64,000 nt of DNA from Sycon ciliatum (GCF_964019385.1 NC_088645.1:13321638-13385637); one strand, 5' to 3'. Shown: positions 34,942 to 45,604, numbered from the stretch's first letter. Notes: generated from the sequence alone by a model not told the origin. A program made the numbers and translations.

Positions 34942-35296
34942 GGCTGTCATCACACCATGGTACAAAGCGCTGCGTCTACGTCCACGTAAGGAGTTTTTGG
35001 TCGGTTGTCATGATGATCCGTATACGGGGTGAAAACGGGAGCAGAGGAAACGGGAGACGTAGACGTGGTATGGAGAGGGGGGGTATACGACTTTTTGTAT
35101 GAACGTGCGTATCTCCCCCAGCCTTTTTCCGAGCGACCCTGTACTTCCATGTACGCGGGCTCAAATTTCTCCAAAAACCTGACTGCGTGTACGCGTCAAG
35201 AACTGTGCTTGTCTGATGACACGACCATCCGTTTTGGTTTTTTCACCATAGACGTAGACGTAAACGGGAGTCGGAGAACGTGGTGTGATGACAGCC
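34942..35296 (-). repeat. M1 repeat (copy 5, inverted)
   Basis: Inverted copy, nearly identical to 757-1117. Forms the right boundary of the nest. Confidence 0.8.
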
Positions 35297-35361
35297 TAAC
35301 CGGGGGTTATGTACTCTTGGTATTGTACTACATGTACTCCCTGGATACAATCTACTATTGT

Positions 35362-35810
35362 AGGCTGTGTTTACATGAGGCGTTTCATCCCGGGTTGAGT
35401 TCGATCCGGGTCAGATTTCAACCCGCCATGTACACGAAATGCAGAATGGCGCGTTTACATGACGCATTGCGCTTGACCAGGGTTGAAATTTTGCCCCGGG
35501 TTGATTACAACCCTCCCCTTGTAGGTAGCCCTTTCCCAAAGGTGCTCTTTTAATTCGAAACAAATGCGTGTCTGGCGCCAGGTTTCAATAGCAGCGCACA
35601 CGCAATTTTCGCGCGAAATGATTCACGTGATCATACAGGACTCTACTATAGAAGTGGGCTTTTGGCGGCAGATCAGTATTTGACCCGGGTCAACTGCCTT
35701 CATGTAAACGCTTACCTATTTTGTCTATCGTACACACTTTCAACCCGGGCTGAACTCGACCCGGGTTGAAATTTCGCCCCAGGTTGATTTCAACCCTCCC
35801 CTTTGGGGGG
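35362..35810. repeat. AGGCTGTGTTTACATGAG-type MITE fragments
   Basis: The end motif at 35362 matches, inverted, the one finishing at 33063 (CTCATGTAAACACAGCCT). Both adjoin GACCCGGGTTGAAATTTC motifs, which recur at about 35760. A poly-G run lies near 35810. Borders are unclear. Confidence 0.45.
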
Positions 35811-35904
35811 GGGGGCACAGAACCGGTTCGCACTGTTCTTTGAGACTGTGCATGATTGTGCAGTTTGTCTGCAGGGCAGTGTACGCATACCCCTGCGCTG
35901 CAAT

Positions 35905-37762
35905 CATTTAGAAAAGCGATCCTGTCAGCTTTTCTATTATTGTGTTCACATGGCAGAAAAAACGACATCGCTATGCTACGTAAGTTTCTACGTAAGGTGC
36001 TCGGTATTTCACTTAGGCTACGTAAGTCTCTACGTAACGTGCTCGGTATTAGATCTACCAACGCGTAGGCATACATTGTGTTCAGTGCACATGCATGCAG
36101 TCCGCGGATCCATGTTGGGATGTGCATGCGCGAGGAACTTCCTTCTTTGGAACTGCTTCTTGCATGAGCTGTTTCGGATATTTCGTCTCATGGCCTGGCT
36201 TATTTCGTTTCGGCGCTGCTGAGACCTCCTTTCGCGGAATATTACTCAATGACAGGTGAGTTGACCAGTTGCCTTTGATTCATTTGCTTGTGTTGACTCT
36301 TTCATTCAGGAAAAGTGTGCTGATTTTGGGGCGGAATGCAAAAAATAATGGAAAAGTTGACAGGATCTCTTTTCTAAATTTTGCTTTTCTGCTGCCGAGC
36401 TGCGAGGCCTCCTTTTACGGAATACTCAATGACAGGTGATCTCTAAGTTTACCGGTTTCCTTCGATTCATTTGCTTATGTTCACCTTTCATTTACGGAAA
36501 CGTGTGCTGATTTTATTCGGATTTAGATCCATTTTTATCTCTTTGGGAGTCTTTGCCCTTGTCTACAGTGTGCGAAGAACGCGAGTTCAACTTCTTGACG
36601 GTAAGGCTTATGTTAGATGTGTTGTCGAAATACTCATATTCATTGTACATTGGTACGTTACAAGTAAGGCACTGGTCAGTGGCATACTATCGTTGGCAGT
36701 TCCCAATCTGGAGGGAAAGGTTCAAGTACCAATTGACCGAGTTTGAAAAATAAATTCGCATATCAGGGGAAATCTCTATTGTGGAGAGGTTCAGTAACTT
36801 GTTTGTTTCATACGAAACAAGCCAATGGGTGGAGTCCCGTCTCGTTAAAATCTCGTTTGCGCGGGCGAAGTGCACGTACGCCATGACCCGATCTCACGAA
36901 ATTTCCTACGACAGTTCATTTCGCGTTCCCTGCAAGTTTCGCGTCCAAAGGTGCGAAGTTTCGCACTTCATGATGTAGAGCGAAAGTTTGTACGCATTTT
37001 CGTTTTGCAGAATCTCTCTAGTGACTCAATTGTTTCATACGAGACGAGTCAATGAGTCGGTGTGGCTTAGAATCTTTCGCTGTAGAAGAAATCTATTCGT
37101 ATGTCTATTGGAGAAATAATTGTATTCACTGGTTATAAAATAGGTTAAGACAAACTCACAGAATAAATACCATCGGTCCCTTGGTGTTCGTCCTAAAGAA
37201 GTTCGACTGGATATCATTCATACTCACCAAAAGATATGTAAGATTTTATCATTGTGGAGTGCCTTGTTTATCTCTCAGTACCTCCAACCATAGCCTTGCC
37301 CCTTTTCTCCTCAGGATCAGTGTAGTTGTTGGAACGAGGTTTTGGACTCAGCAATGTATTCGTTTACATTTTAATACATGTTTATTGTTCCTCCTTTGCT
37401 GTGTTGTTTTAGACAATCGTGGACTAACAGTTTGAAGTCATTGAACTACTTCCAAAAGTTGTATCGACATCAACAGGATTACGATTTCAGTGTCAATATG
37501 ATGCTGGATGACCTTATCACGATAACCCATGACTATAAACCATTATAAACACAGAATCAACAAAAACATCTGCGACACGCACCTGGCGCATGGCTACATT
37601 TCTCAAATAAATCTGATTGAGGGTGGAGAAATCTGAAATATCTGAAAGGCAAGACAATTTTATGACAAGTCATGAAATTCTGCAACAGCAACATGCACAG
37701 AATGACCTCCGTATAAAAAAAGTATCACCACCACTGCTCACATGTTTCCCCGCAGAAGAACA
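35905..37762 (+). repeat. ~2 kb repeat H, tandem copy 1
   Basis: Starts CATTTAGAAAAGCGATCCTG (hairpin AGAAAAGC/GCTTTTCT) and ends CCCCGCAGAAGAACAT. It carries two TACGTAAG-rich direct repeats near 35980-36035. Compared with copy 2 it lacks about 330 bp around 38720-39050. Frames such as the one at 36471-36746 are open in all copies but unrecognised. Confidence 0.75.
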
Positions 37763-39909
37763 TTTAGAAAAGCGATCCTGTCAGCTTTTCTATTATTGTG
37801 TTCACATGGCAGAAAAAACGACATCGCTATGCTACGTAAGTTTCTACGTAAGGTGCTCGGTATTTCACTTAGGCTACGTAAGTCTCTACGTAAGGTGCTC
37901 GGTATTAGATCTACCAACGCGTGGTAGCCGTGTGCTGTGCACGTGCACGGCAGACATTGTGTTCAGTGCATGCAGTCCGCGGATCCGTGTTCGGATGTGC
38001 ATGCGCGAGGAACTTCCTTCTTTGGAACTGCTTCTTGCATGAGCTGTTTCGGATATTTCGTCTCATGGCCTGGCTTATTTCGTTTCGGCGCTGCTGAGAC
38101 CTCCTTTCGCGGAATATTACTCAATGACAGGTGAGTTGACCAGTTGCCTTTGATTCATTTGCTTGTGTTGACTCTTTCATTCAGGAAAAGTGTGCTGATT
38201 TTGGGGCGGAATGCAATAAATAATGGAAAAGTTGACACGATCTCTTTTCTAAATTTTGCTTTTCTGCTGCCGAGCTGCGAGGCCTCCTTTTACGGAATAC
38301 TCGATGACAGGTGATCTCTAAGTTGACCGGTTTCCTTTGATTCATTTGCTTATGTTCACCTTTCATTTACGGAAACGTGTGCTGATTTTATTCGGATTTA
38401 GATCCATTTTTATCTCTTTGCCCTTGTCAACAGTGTGCGAAGAACGCGAGTTCAACTTCTTGACGGTAAGGCTTATGTTAGATGTGTTGTCGAAATACTC
38501 ATTATTCATTGTACATTGGTACGTTACAAGTAAGGCACTGGTCAGTGGCATACTATCGTTGGCAGTTCCCAATCTGGAGGGAAAGGTTCAAGTACCAATT
38601 GACCGAGTTTGCAAAATAAATTCGCATATCAGGGGAAATCTCTATTGTGGAGAGGTTCAGTAACTTGTTTGTTTCATACGAAACAAGCCAATGGGTGCAG
38701 TCTCGTCTCGTGAAAATCTCGTACTTGTATGATTGGATTTGTTTACTCAAGTCTGGGCTGTTTGATTTGTGAGTACCGCCGAGATTGCACTTCCCCAAAT
38801 AAAGTATCGTGCCGCCAAAGCAAGAATTACGATCTGCAATCTGTTTGTAGTACCTGTAAGAATGTGGAGTACATGTATCGTGCTTTCTCTGTTGCTGTTT
38901 CAGTTGCCGTCATGTTGCTAAAGAAACGTTCAGTAGAGAGGTTCTGCAAAACGAAAATTCGAACGAAGTTTCGCGACAGTCCTTGCGAAAGTGTGTGCGA
39001 ATTTTTGCACGAACTTTGCGTTCTGCACATTTTCGTAGTTTGCGCGGGCCAAGTGCACGTACGCCATGACCCGATCTCACGAAATTTCCTACGACAGTTC
39101 ATTTCGCGTCCAAAGGTGCGAAGTTTCGCACTTCATGATGTAGAGCGAAAGTTTGTACGCATTTTCGTTTTGCAGAATCTCTCTAGTGACTCAATTGTTT
39201 CATACGAGACGAGTCAATGAGTCGGTGTGGCTTAGAATCTTTCGCTGTGGAAGAAATCTATTCGTATGTCTATTGGAGATATAATTGTATTCTCTGGTTA
39301 TAAAATAGGTTAAGCTCACAGAATAAATACCATCGGTCCCTTGGTGTTCGTCCTAAAGCGGTTCGACTGGATATCATTCATACTCATCAAAAGATGTGTA
39401 AGATTTTATTATTGTGGAGTGCCTTGTTTATCTCTCAGTACCTCCAACCATAGCCTTGCCCCTTTTCTCCTCAGGATCAGTGTAGTTGTTGGAACGAGGT
39501 TTTGGACTCAGCAATGTATTCGTTTACATTTTAATACATGTTTATTGTTCCTCCTTTGCTGTGTTGTTTTAGACAATCGTGGACTAATAGTTTGCAGTCA
39601 TTGAACTACTTCCAAAAGTTGTATCGATATCAACAGGATTACGATTTCAGTTTCAATATGATGCTGGATGACCTTATCACGATAACCCATGACTATAAAC
39701 ACAGAATCAACAAAAACATCTGCGACACGCACCTGGCGCATGGCTACATTTCTCAAATAAATCTGATTGAGGGTGGAGAAATCTGAAATATCTGAAAGGC
39801 GAGACAATTTTATGACAAGTCATGAAATTCTGCAACAGCAACATGCACAGAATGACCTCCGTATAAAAAAGAATCACCACCACTGCTCACATGTTTCCCC
39901 GCACAAGAA
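37761..39909 (+). repeat. ~2 kb repeat H, tandem copy 2
   Basis: Follows copy 1 head to tail, sharing the CAT at the junction. The extra segment at 38720-39050 is also present in the inverted copy at 11.1-13.0 kb, so copy 1 is the deleted one. Ends where a CR1-like LINE 3' piece (39910-39988) begins. Confidence 0.75.
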
Positions 39910-41140
39910 CATTATTATTATTATTATTAACTTTTATTTTACTAGGGTGTTTCCCACAGACCTATGGTCTTCTTACGGGAGCCCCTAGGAAGGTTATGCA
40001 TGCATTATGCTAGTGCCATTTTCGGCAAGAAAAGGCTTGCACATCAATGCGTATAATATGGTATTGATATGATGTGAAGGCCATCATTTACATATTGATA
40101 TAGGGTATTCCATTGGTTGGTGACAGAAAAAACAAAAGAAATTATAGCAATAAAAACTGCTTTATGGCAGTTTTCTAAAAAAAGTTATTGTGTTCTAGTC
40201 CATGGACCCCGTCTAAAAAGTAAGAAATTAACGAAATGTGATATGATGTGAAGGCCATCATTTACATATTGATATAGGGCATTCCATTGGTTGGTGACAG
40301 AAAAAACAAAAGAAATTATAGCAATAAAAACTGCTTTATGGCAGTTTTCTAAAAAAAGTTATTGTGTTCTAGTCCATGGACCCCGTCTAAAAAGTAAGAA
40401 ATTAACGAAATGTGATAGCTGAAAATTAAAATTTCACACAAAACCTCACAATAATCACACACAGAATGAAAAGCTACATGCAGAAGACCTTTTCCCCTCG
40501 TGATCCTCTTTCCTATGCATGCATGTTGCCAATTGTTGGTGCAGTACAAGTTTAGTGTTGAAAGCAGCATTTCAAGTGTTGTGATTATTGTGAGGTTTTG
40601 TGTGAAATTTTAATTTTCAGCTATCACATTTCGTTAATTTCTTACTTTTTAGACGGGGTCCATGGACTAGAACACAATAACTTTTTTTAGAAAACTGCCA
40701 TAAAGCAGTTTTTATTGCTATAATGCATTATGCTAGTGCCATTTTCTGCAAGAAAAGGCTTGCACATCAATGCGTATAATATGGTATTGATATGATGTGA
40801 AGGCCATCATTTACATATTGATATAGGGAATTCCATTGATTGGTGACAGAAAAAACAAAAGAAATTATAGCAATAAAAACTGCTTTATGGCAGTTTTCTA
40901 AAAAAGGTTATTGTGTTCTAGTCCATGGACCCCGTCTAAAAAGTAAGAAATTAACGAAATGTGATAGCTGAAAATTAAAATTTCACACAAAACCTCACAA
41001 AAATCACAACACTTGAAATGCTGCTTTCAACACTAAACTTGTACTGCACCAACAATTGGCAACATGCATGCATAGGAAAGAGGATCACGAGGGGAAAAGG
41101 TCTTCTGCATGTAGCTTTTCATTCTGTGAAAAGCTACATT
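39910..41140. repeat. Composite repeat array with fold-back elements
   Basis: A LINE 3' end (39910-39988) is followed by alternating blocks: a GCAAGAAAAGGCTTGCACAT block (about 39998, 40244 partial, 40727) and fold-back units starting ATTATAGCAATAAAAACTGC (40141 partial, 40315-40724 complete, 40864 partial). The period is about 730 bp. The loops of the fold-backs appear in both orientations. Confidence 0.65.
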
Positions 41141-41551
41141 CAAAAATTGACTTGGGTCTGTGGGAGTGTGTGAGAGAACGCCCGCTCGTTCCGTTGTGAC
41201 AGATTCCAGGGCCTCGTTGAGGGGCCCTACCCCATCACCCATGGCTGCTTCTGGACTTGTTCTAGGTTTGAGTCCCGCGCACGAACAGAATGAGCACGAA
41301 AATGTGAAAAAATTGTAAATGCATTTGTTTGGCTCCTGGGTGGCTCGCACACCGTGGCACTATGCCGGAAATTTGAGTTTTTCCGGTCTGGAAAGCCTGT
41401 CAGTGAGGCGCGAGAACTTGTAAATCATGTCCTGAGGGCCAGCATAGTGGCAGGAGTGTGTGGTCAAAATTTCACTCAAATCCATTGAGAAACACCAAAG
41501 TTACGGTCAATTGAATGCCATATGAAATTTATGGGTAGGCTGCCCCCCTAA
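41140..41551 (+). repeat. Truncated right half of a TTAA-type element
   Basis: Matches the ‘A half’ (57585-58012) of the element hit by the giant palindrome. The left half is missing; it joins a fold-back unit directly. Confidence 0.65.
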
Positions 41552-42178
41552 GGAGGCACATCACCCAAAAATTCGCTGAAAAATCGAATTTGTAAATTCA
41601 TATTGAGTGCTACGTCAGTTCAAAGAGCATGAATAGCTGCAAATTCTCTGAAAACTGTGTCCCTATCTGACCAGCCGTTCAAGAGTTATGGCCGAAAATG
41701 TGCCCTTGCAAGGAAAGATTTTTTTGTTGCATGCTGTCATTTGTTGGCAGCACTAGCACTGTATTTGAATGTGAGCAGACCGTGCGCAACTTGTCGTATT
41801 ATGGAAACACGCGAAAGTGTGCAGAATTTTGCCCCAAGTCCAAAAAAGTCCAAAAAATCACGTTAAAAACCACGTATTGGGCTGCACGGCGGCGGGCGAA
41901 GCCCGCCGCCGTGCAGCAGGACTTTTGCCAGCACCCTCGGGACGTTGCAGATATGTGGCTTGATTATTGTAGTTGACGTTGATTTAGCGACTTTGGCAAG
42001 TTTGAGTCGTGTCAAGAAGTCAGGTAGGATTCAGTACTAGGCAGTAGTGAAACGTGAGTGGCAGTCTTTGCCGGTTTCTGAGGGCATCCTGGATTTGGTG
42101 TGCAGCGCTGTGGAAATGGCTTGCTGTGGAGGTCCCAGCACTGGATGTTGTATCAAAGGTACGACCTCGTAGCACGTG
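41549..42178 (+). mobile_element. TTAA-type element, left half (interrupted)
   Basis: Starts TAAGGAGGCACATCACCC and runs to CGACCTCGTAG|CACGTG. Its right half is at 57579-58012, ending GGGTGATGTGCCCCCTTAA. The ends are inverted and the TTAA target fits piggyBac/Kolobok-type MITEs. It contains a GC-rich perfect palindrome near 41884-41916. The 15.4-kb palindrome is inserted between the halves. Confidence 0.75.
42173..42178. other. Left 6-bp target duplication CACGTG
   Basis: Identical to 57579-57584. CACGTG is itself a palindrome, so the two copies also extend the inverted repeat; the empty-site comparison is what argues for a duplication. Confidence 0.7.
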
Positions 42179-42380
42179 AGTAGTTAGTGCGGGGCAGGTT
42201 CTGGCCCACTTTTTGACCTTTGACCTTTGGGCCAAATAAGGCACACTGTGTTGGTCGTGCTGGGTCTGGCCCCGGGACTTCCCCCAGGGTTTGACCTTTG
42301 ACCTTTGGGTTAAATAAGGCACACTGTGTCGGGCGCGCTTGGTCTGGCCCCGGGACTCCCCCAGGGTTCGACCTTTGGCC
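42179..42380. promoter_or_regulatory. Terminal region with 78-bp tandem repeats and DR1 sites
   Basis: Two copies of a 78-bp unit, each with TGACCTTTGACCT (42214-42226, 42292-42304), plus one degenerate half copy near 42370. The reverse complement AGGTCAAAGGTCA is the consensus DR1 site for nuclear receptors (RXR, HNF4, COUP-TF type). Mirrored at 57377-57578 (sites 57453-57465 and 57531-57543). Regulatory function is inferred only. Confidence 0.5.
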
Positions 42381-42463
42381 CTGCCATGTCATAAATGTGC
42401 CATAAAGGTTCTTTTCGCCATTGATGGCGAACGTGCACTTGTGCACGTTCGGTGCATTCGCAC

Positions 42464-42494
42464 CAGGGAGTAGTAAAATACGTACTATTCCCTG
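42464..42494. mobile_element. CAGGGAGT micro-element inside the left arm (31 bp)
   Basis: 8-bp duplication ATTCGCAC at 42456-42463 and 42495-42502. A lone matching end lies at about 42646-42652. The mirror at 57263-57293 is identical, so the insertion predates arm duplication. Confidence 0.85.
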
Positions 42495-42960
42495 ATTCGC
42501 ACATCATAGATGTGCATTGCATGCAGCGAATGACATATTGCGCATGCGCGCATACGCACGCGGAGCATGTGACCTTCAGTGGTCCTATGCGTGTGGAAAA
42601 GATGCAGTGCAACACAAGGTGTACTAGTACACGTGTCATTATACTACTCCCTGATTCGCACTTCGTAGATGTGCAGCAAACAAGTTCACGTTCCGTGCAT
42701 TCGTTTTATTCGCACATCGTAGATGTGCACTGATTGACAAGTTGCCCATACAGAGCATGCCTAATCGGTTTTTCGATCGGTTAAGAGAATGTTCAAAATC
42801 GGCCATATTATGAGCCCCAAGATCAGAATTCGGCTCAACGTAGTACTTGAAGTCCCATTACGTCATGTACATTTACACACAAGCACACTCTGTTGAAGCA
42901 CTGAAACATCGATTTTCGGCGAATTCAACATGCGAAATTTGAAAATTCGGCGAAAAGATG
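42495..42960. repeat. TTCGCACATCRTAGATGTGCA repeats and AATTCGCCGAAA repeat
   Basis: Three imperfect copies of a motif beginning ATTCGCAC and containing TAGATGTGCA (42495, 42654, 42711), then the host-type repeat also found at 27.0-27.5 kb. No gene is supported. The frame at 42958-43311 is not convincing. Confidence 0.55.
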
Positions 42961-43375
42961 GGTGATTTCTTCAAAACCACTTTTTTCGGCGAATTTGTCG
43001 GCCAGCCGATTTGGGAAATGCCTACTGTCCATGCAGGTGCATTAGATGCATATTTCTATTTTGATCGGGATACAGTTAGAATCAACCGGCTACGCCCGGA
43101 GTATCATGCATCAAAACAATTATTGAAGGGGTGTCACAGTGAAGCAGTGTTGCTACGCACCACAAATCCCCTCTGCACTGCATCGAATCTATACTGGAGA
43201 ATTCAGAGTGACCAGCAAAGAGTCACAACCCGCGGGTATCCAGTCACACTAAGGCATATCCACCATTCCCCACATATTCACTGTAACAAAACACAATACT
43301 GTTCACTATAATACACTTTTATTTAAATGGACTTGGATGAGTCTGTAGAAGAGAACACAATGCACGCACACGCAC

Positions 43376-43420
43376 GCATGCGCGGACACACACACACGCA
43401 CACACGCACACACACACATC
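43376..43420. repeat. (CA)n tract
   Basis: ACACACGCAC-type microsatellite within the last intron or 3' region of the zinc-finger gene. Mirror 56337-56381. Confidence 0.7.
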
Positions 43421-43854
43421 TAGGTTATAGTGCTATACACGTATCTAGGGTTTAGGAAGCACGAGAATATGTCGAAGCACCCACACATACCCCTTCATGC
43501 AGTGTACTTCAGTAGCCCAACACGTTACGACTGCTCAGGACCATCACAAAACACATTACGACCGCTCAGGACCATCACAAAACACCACACACTGTTACTA
43601 CACTGCATACACAGTTACTACACTACGCCTGTTACAAGTACTTACAAATAATTTTGAAAACAAATGGCACATCCCGAAGACGGCAGCTAGCTCCAGACCT
43701 TCATACATACGTCATCTGTAAAACCAAGCATGAGCGCACACAAACACTATTAGTGTCACGAATACGGAAGCAGGGTAAGACAAGAGGATACGAAACAAGT
43801 AAGTATCGCTATAACGAGGGGGGTAAGTATACATGTAGACAGAGCAGTGCTTAC

Positions 43855-44293
43855 TTACAGGGTCCGGATACGCTCCATGGCGTCCCGGTAGTCGGACTGC
43901 AACAGCAGCCCGACTTGCCGGCCCTCCCAGTAACGGGCCCGATGGGCCGCACCCGCCAGGTGTGCGGCCACGGCCTGGCCTCCCACCAGCCTTTCTCCAC
44001 TGTAAAAACGAAAGAAACCGCAGAAAGCACAGTGTCATAGAGCTCTTTTGTTGGGGGAGAGAGCTAGGAGCACTGCACACTTACCATTTATCGCAATATA
44101 TGATTAGAAAGAGGCGGCGCTTGACGCACCGCCTCAGGTGTTGAAACAGGGGTACTACCCCTGTAAGGCGAACGCCACAGTGACACGTGAACCTCATTTG
44201 GGCTGTTTTCAGGATAATGATACTGAAGTGAAGGTGTGAACCGCAAAGCAAGACCTTTACCTTCTTCCTGTCAAATTCGCTCCCCAGCTGCAT
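43855..44293 (-). CDS. Intron-containing zinc-finger gene, left arm copy
   Basis: Mirror of 55464-55902 on the opposite strand: exon 44293 (or ATG 44197) to 44085, intron 44084-44000, exon 43999 to the stop at 43855. Sequence and splice signals are identical to the right-arm copy; see that entry for domains. Confidence 0.55.
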
Positions 44294-44468
44294 ACCGACA
44301 TCATCCGCTAAAACCCAATCATACCAAGTAACGCAAAGGTCATCAGTTGACCTTTTGGACTTTTCAACTCTTATCCAAAACCACCAAGAGGAAAAAACCA
44401 GGATGAAGAAGACGTCAGTTGTAGAAGCGTTTGTGGAGGAGTTGTTACATTATTCTCAGTAAATAGAT

Positions 44469-45518
44469 ATGGCTGATACATTCGGTGTAGACTTGGACGA
44501 CCGGTCGTGGTCTCTCACCACGGGTCCTTTACTAATAGAAAGGCGGACGCCAATAAGAACAGTTGTGGAGTTGGCAGATCAAAACGCGCAGCAAGAAATT
44601 TGGCACGTCGATGGTAGACTCCATCGGGAGGACGGACCAGCTCTTGTTGATAGTAGGGGAGTGTCCGCCTGGTGCTATGGAGGTCGCCTTCATCGCGTTA
44701 ATGAACCGGCTTGGATAGGACGGGGTAGCATAGAGTACTACCTCAACGGCGCCCGTCATAGAGCCGGCGGTCCTGCAGTCAGTTATTATGACGCCACATG
44801 CGGTATTCTACGGTGGTATCACCACGGAAGACTCCACAGGTATGATGGCCCTGCAGTGGAAACATTTTCAGACCTTGGTGAAGACTCTGAGGGGTTCTAC
44901 CGACACCGCGAAGAGTGGTATTGGAATGGCGTCAGACAAAGGATCGGCGACGGCCCTGCTCTGACGGAGAGATTTGATGGCGCCTATTTGCTGGAAGCCT
45001 GGTATGTCCAAGGGCGTCTACACAGAGTAGACGGACCAGCCAGGATCACTCGGAGTGATGATGGTATCACCATCCAGTGGTATTATCACGACCGGCTCCA
45101 CAGGGAGAATGCGCCAGCCGTGATACGCAGGGAAGGTAACAACCGTGTACGGGAGTGGTACCGATACAACCTTCGGCATAGGGAAGATGGGCCTGCTTTC
45201 ATCTCTCAGGAGGAGGGTATCTATCAGTGGTACCTCAACGGGGTGTATTACGGTGACCACCATCAAGACCAGGCAATACACCCCATGGAGCTGCAGTACA
45301 TCAATGTAGTGCCTACTAAGGTAGACTCGTCAGCAATAAGTCATGAGCCCATTTGTGTGATTTGTCAGGATACCCTGAACCGTCCTCTATCCAAGTTGGA
45401 GTGTGGTCATGAATTTCACTTCCACTGTATCAAGGAGTGGATCAGTTCTGCCTCCAGCCCAACTTGCCCAACCTGCCGCTACTCCATGACTGCTGAGGAC
45501 TTGGTTGAGTTCTTGTAG
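44469..45518 (+). CDS. HR-x-x-x-PA repeat protein with C-terminal RING-H2, left arm
   Basis: 349 residues from ATG 44469. Residues ~45-275 hold eight repeats built on W-x2-G-x-LHR-x-DGPA (for example GRLHREDGPA, GRLHRYDGPA, GRLHRVDGPA), separated by about 25-35 residues. Similar His-Arg/Gly-Pro-Ala, MORN- or YwqK-like repeats are known from giant viruses and iridovirus-like genomes. The C terminus is a complete RING-H2: C296, C299, C312, H314, H317, C320, C333, C336, so an E3 ubiquitin ligase is likely, with the repeats as substrate- or membrane-binding part. It is transcribed toward the palindrome centre, opposite to its neighbours. No introns. Substrate unknown. Confidence 0.8.
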   Translation: MADTFGVDLDDRSWSLTTGPLLIERRTPIRTVVELADQNAQQEIWHVDGRLHREDGPALVDSRGVSAWCYGGRLHRVNEPAWIGRGSIEYYLNGARHRAGGPAVSYYDATCGILRWYHHGRLHRYDGPAVETFSDLGEDSEGFYRHREEWYWNGVRQRIGDGPALTERFDGAYLLEAWYVQGRLHRVDGPARITRSDDGITIQWYYHDRLHRENAPAVIRREGNNRVREWYRYNLRHREDGPAFISQEEGIYQWYLNGVYYGDHHQDQAIHPMELQYINVVPTKVDSSAISHEPICVICQDTLNRPLSKLECGHEFHFHCIKEWISSASSPTCPTCRYSMTAEDLVEFL

Positions 45519-45604
45519 TAATACATGACACCGCTGCGTGTAGGCGACTACGAATGACCAGTCATGTGCTACAGATGGACACGGACACGCCACCCTAAGT
45601 AGCC

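Larger units (their letters stand above)
33115..35319. mobile_element. CAAGAGT-end element carrying other MITEs (2,205 bp)
   Basis: Ends CAAGAGTACATAA and TTATGTACTCTTG with perfect 7-bp duplication GTATTGT (33108-33114, 35320-35326). Its interior is entirely other elements: M1 copies at 33128-33481 and 33484-33889, an AGGGCGCGCTCACAC-ended element at 33894-34939, and an inverted M1 at 34942-35296. No transposase. Confidence 0.85.
33089..35343. mobile_element. CAGGGAGT micro-element interrupted by a CAAGAGT element
   Basis: A 43-bp palindrome (33089-33114 plus 35327-35343) with 8-bp duplication GATACAAT at 33081-33088 and 35344-35351. A 2.2-kb CAAGAGT element is inserted in its middle. Confidence 0.8.

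Noticed and set aside
39910..41140. CRISPR-like array
   Set aside because: Units are hundreds of bp, spacers repeat, and the DNA is clearly animal.
42958..43311. 117-residue ORF in the left arm (mirror 56446-56799)
   Set aside because: Its first part is the AATTCGCCGAAA host repeat and the rest has no domain or promoter; kept out of the gene list.
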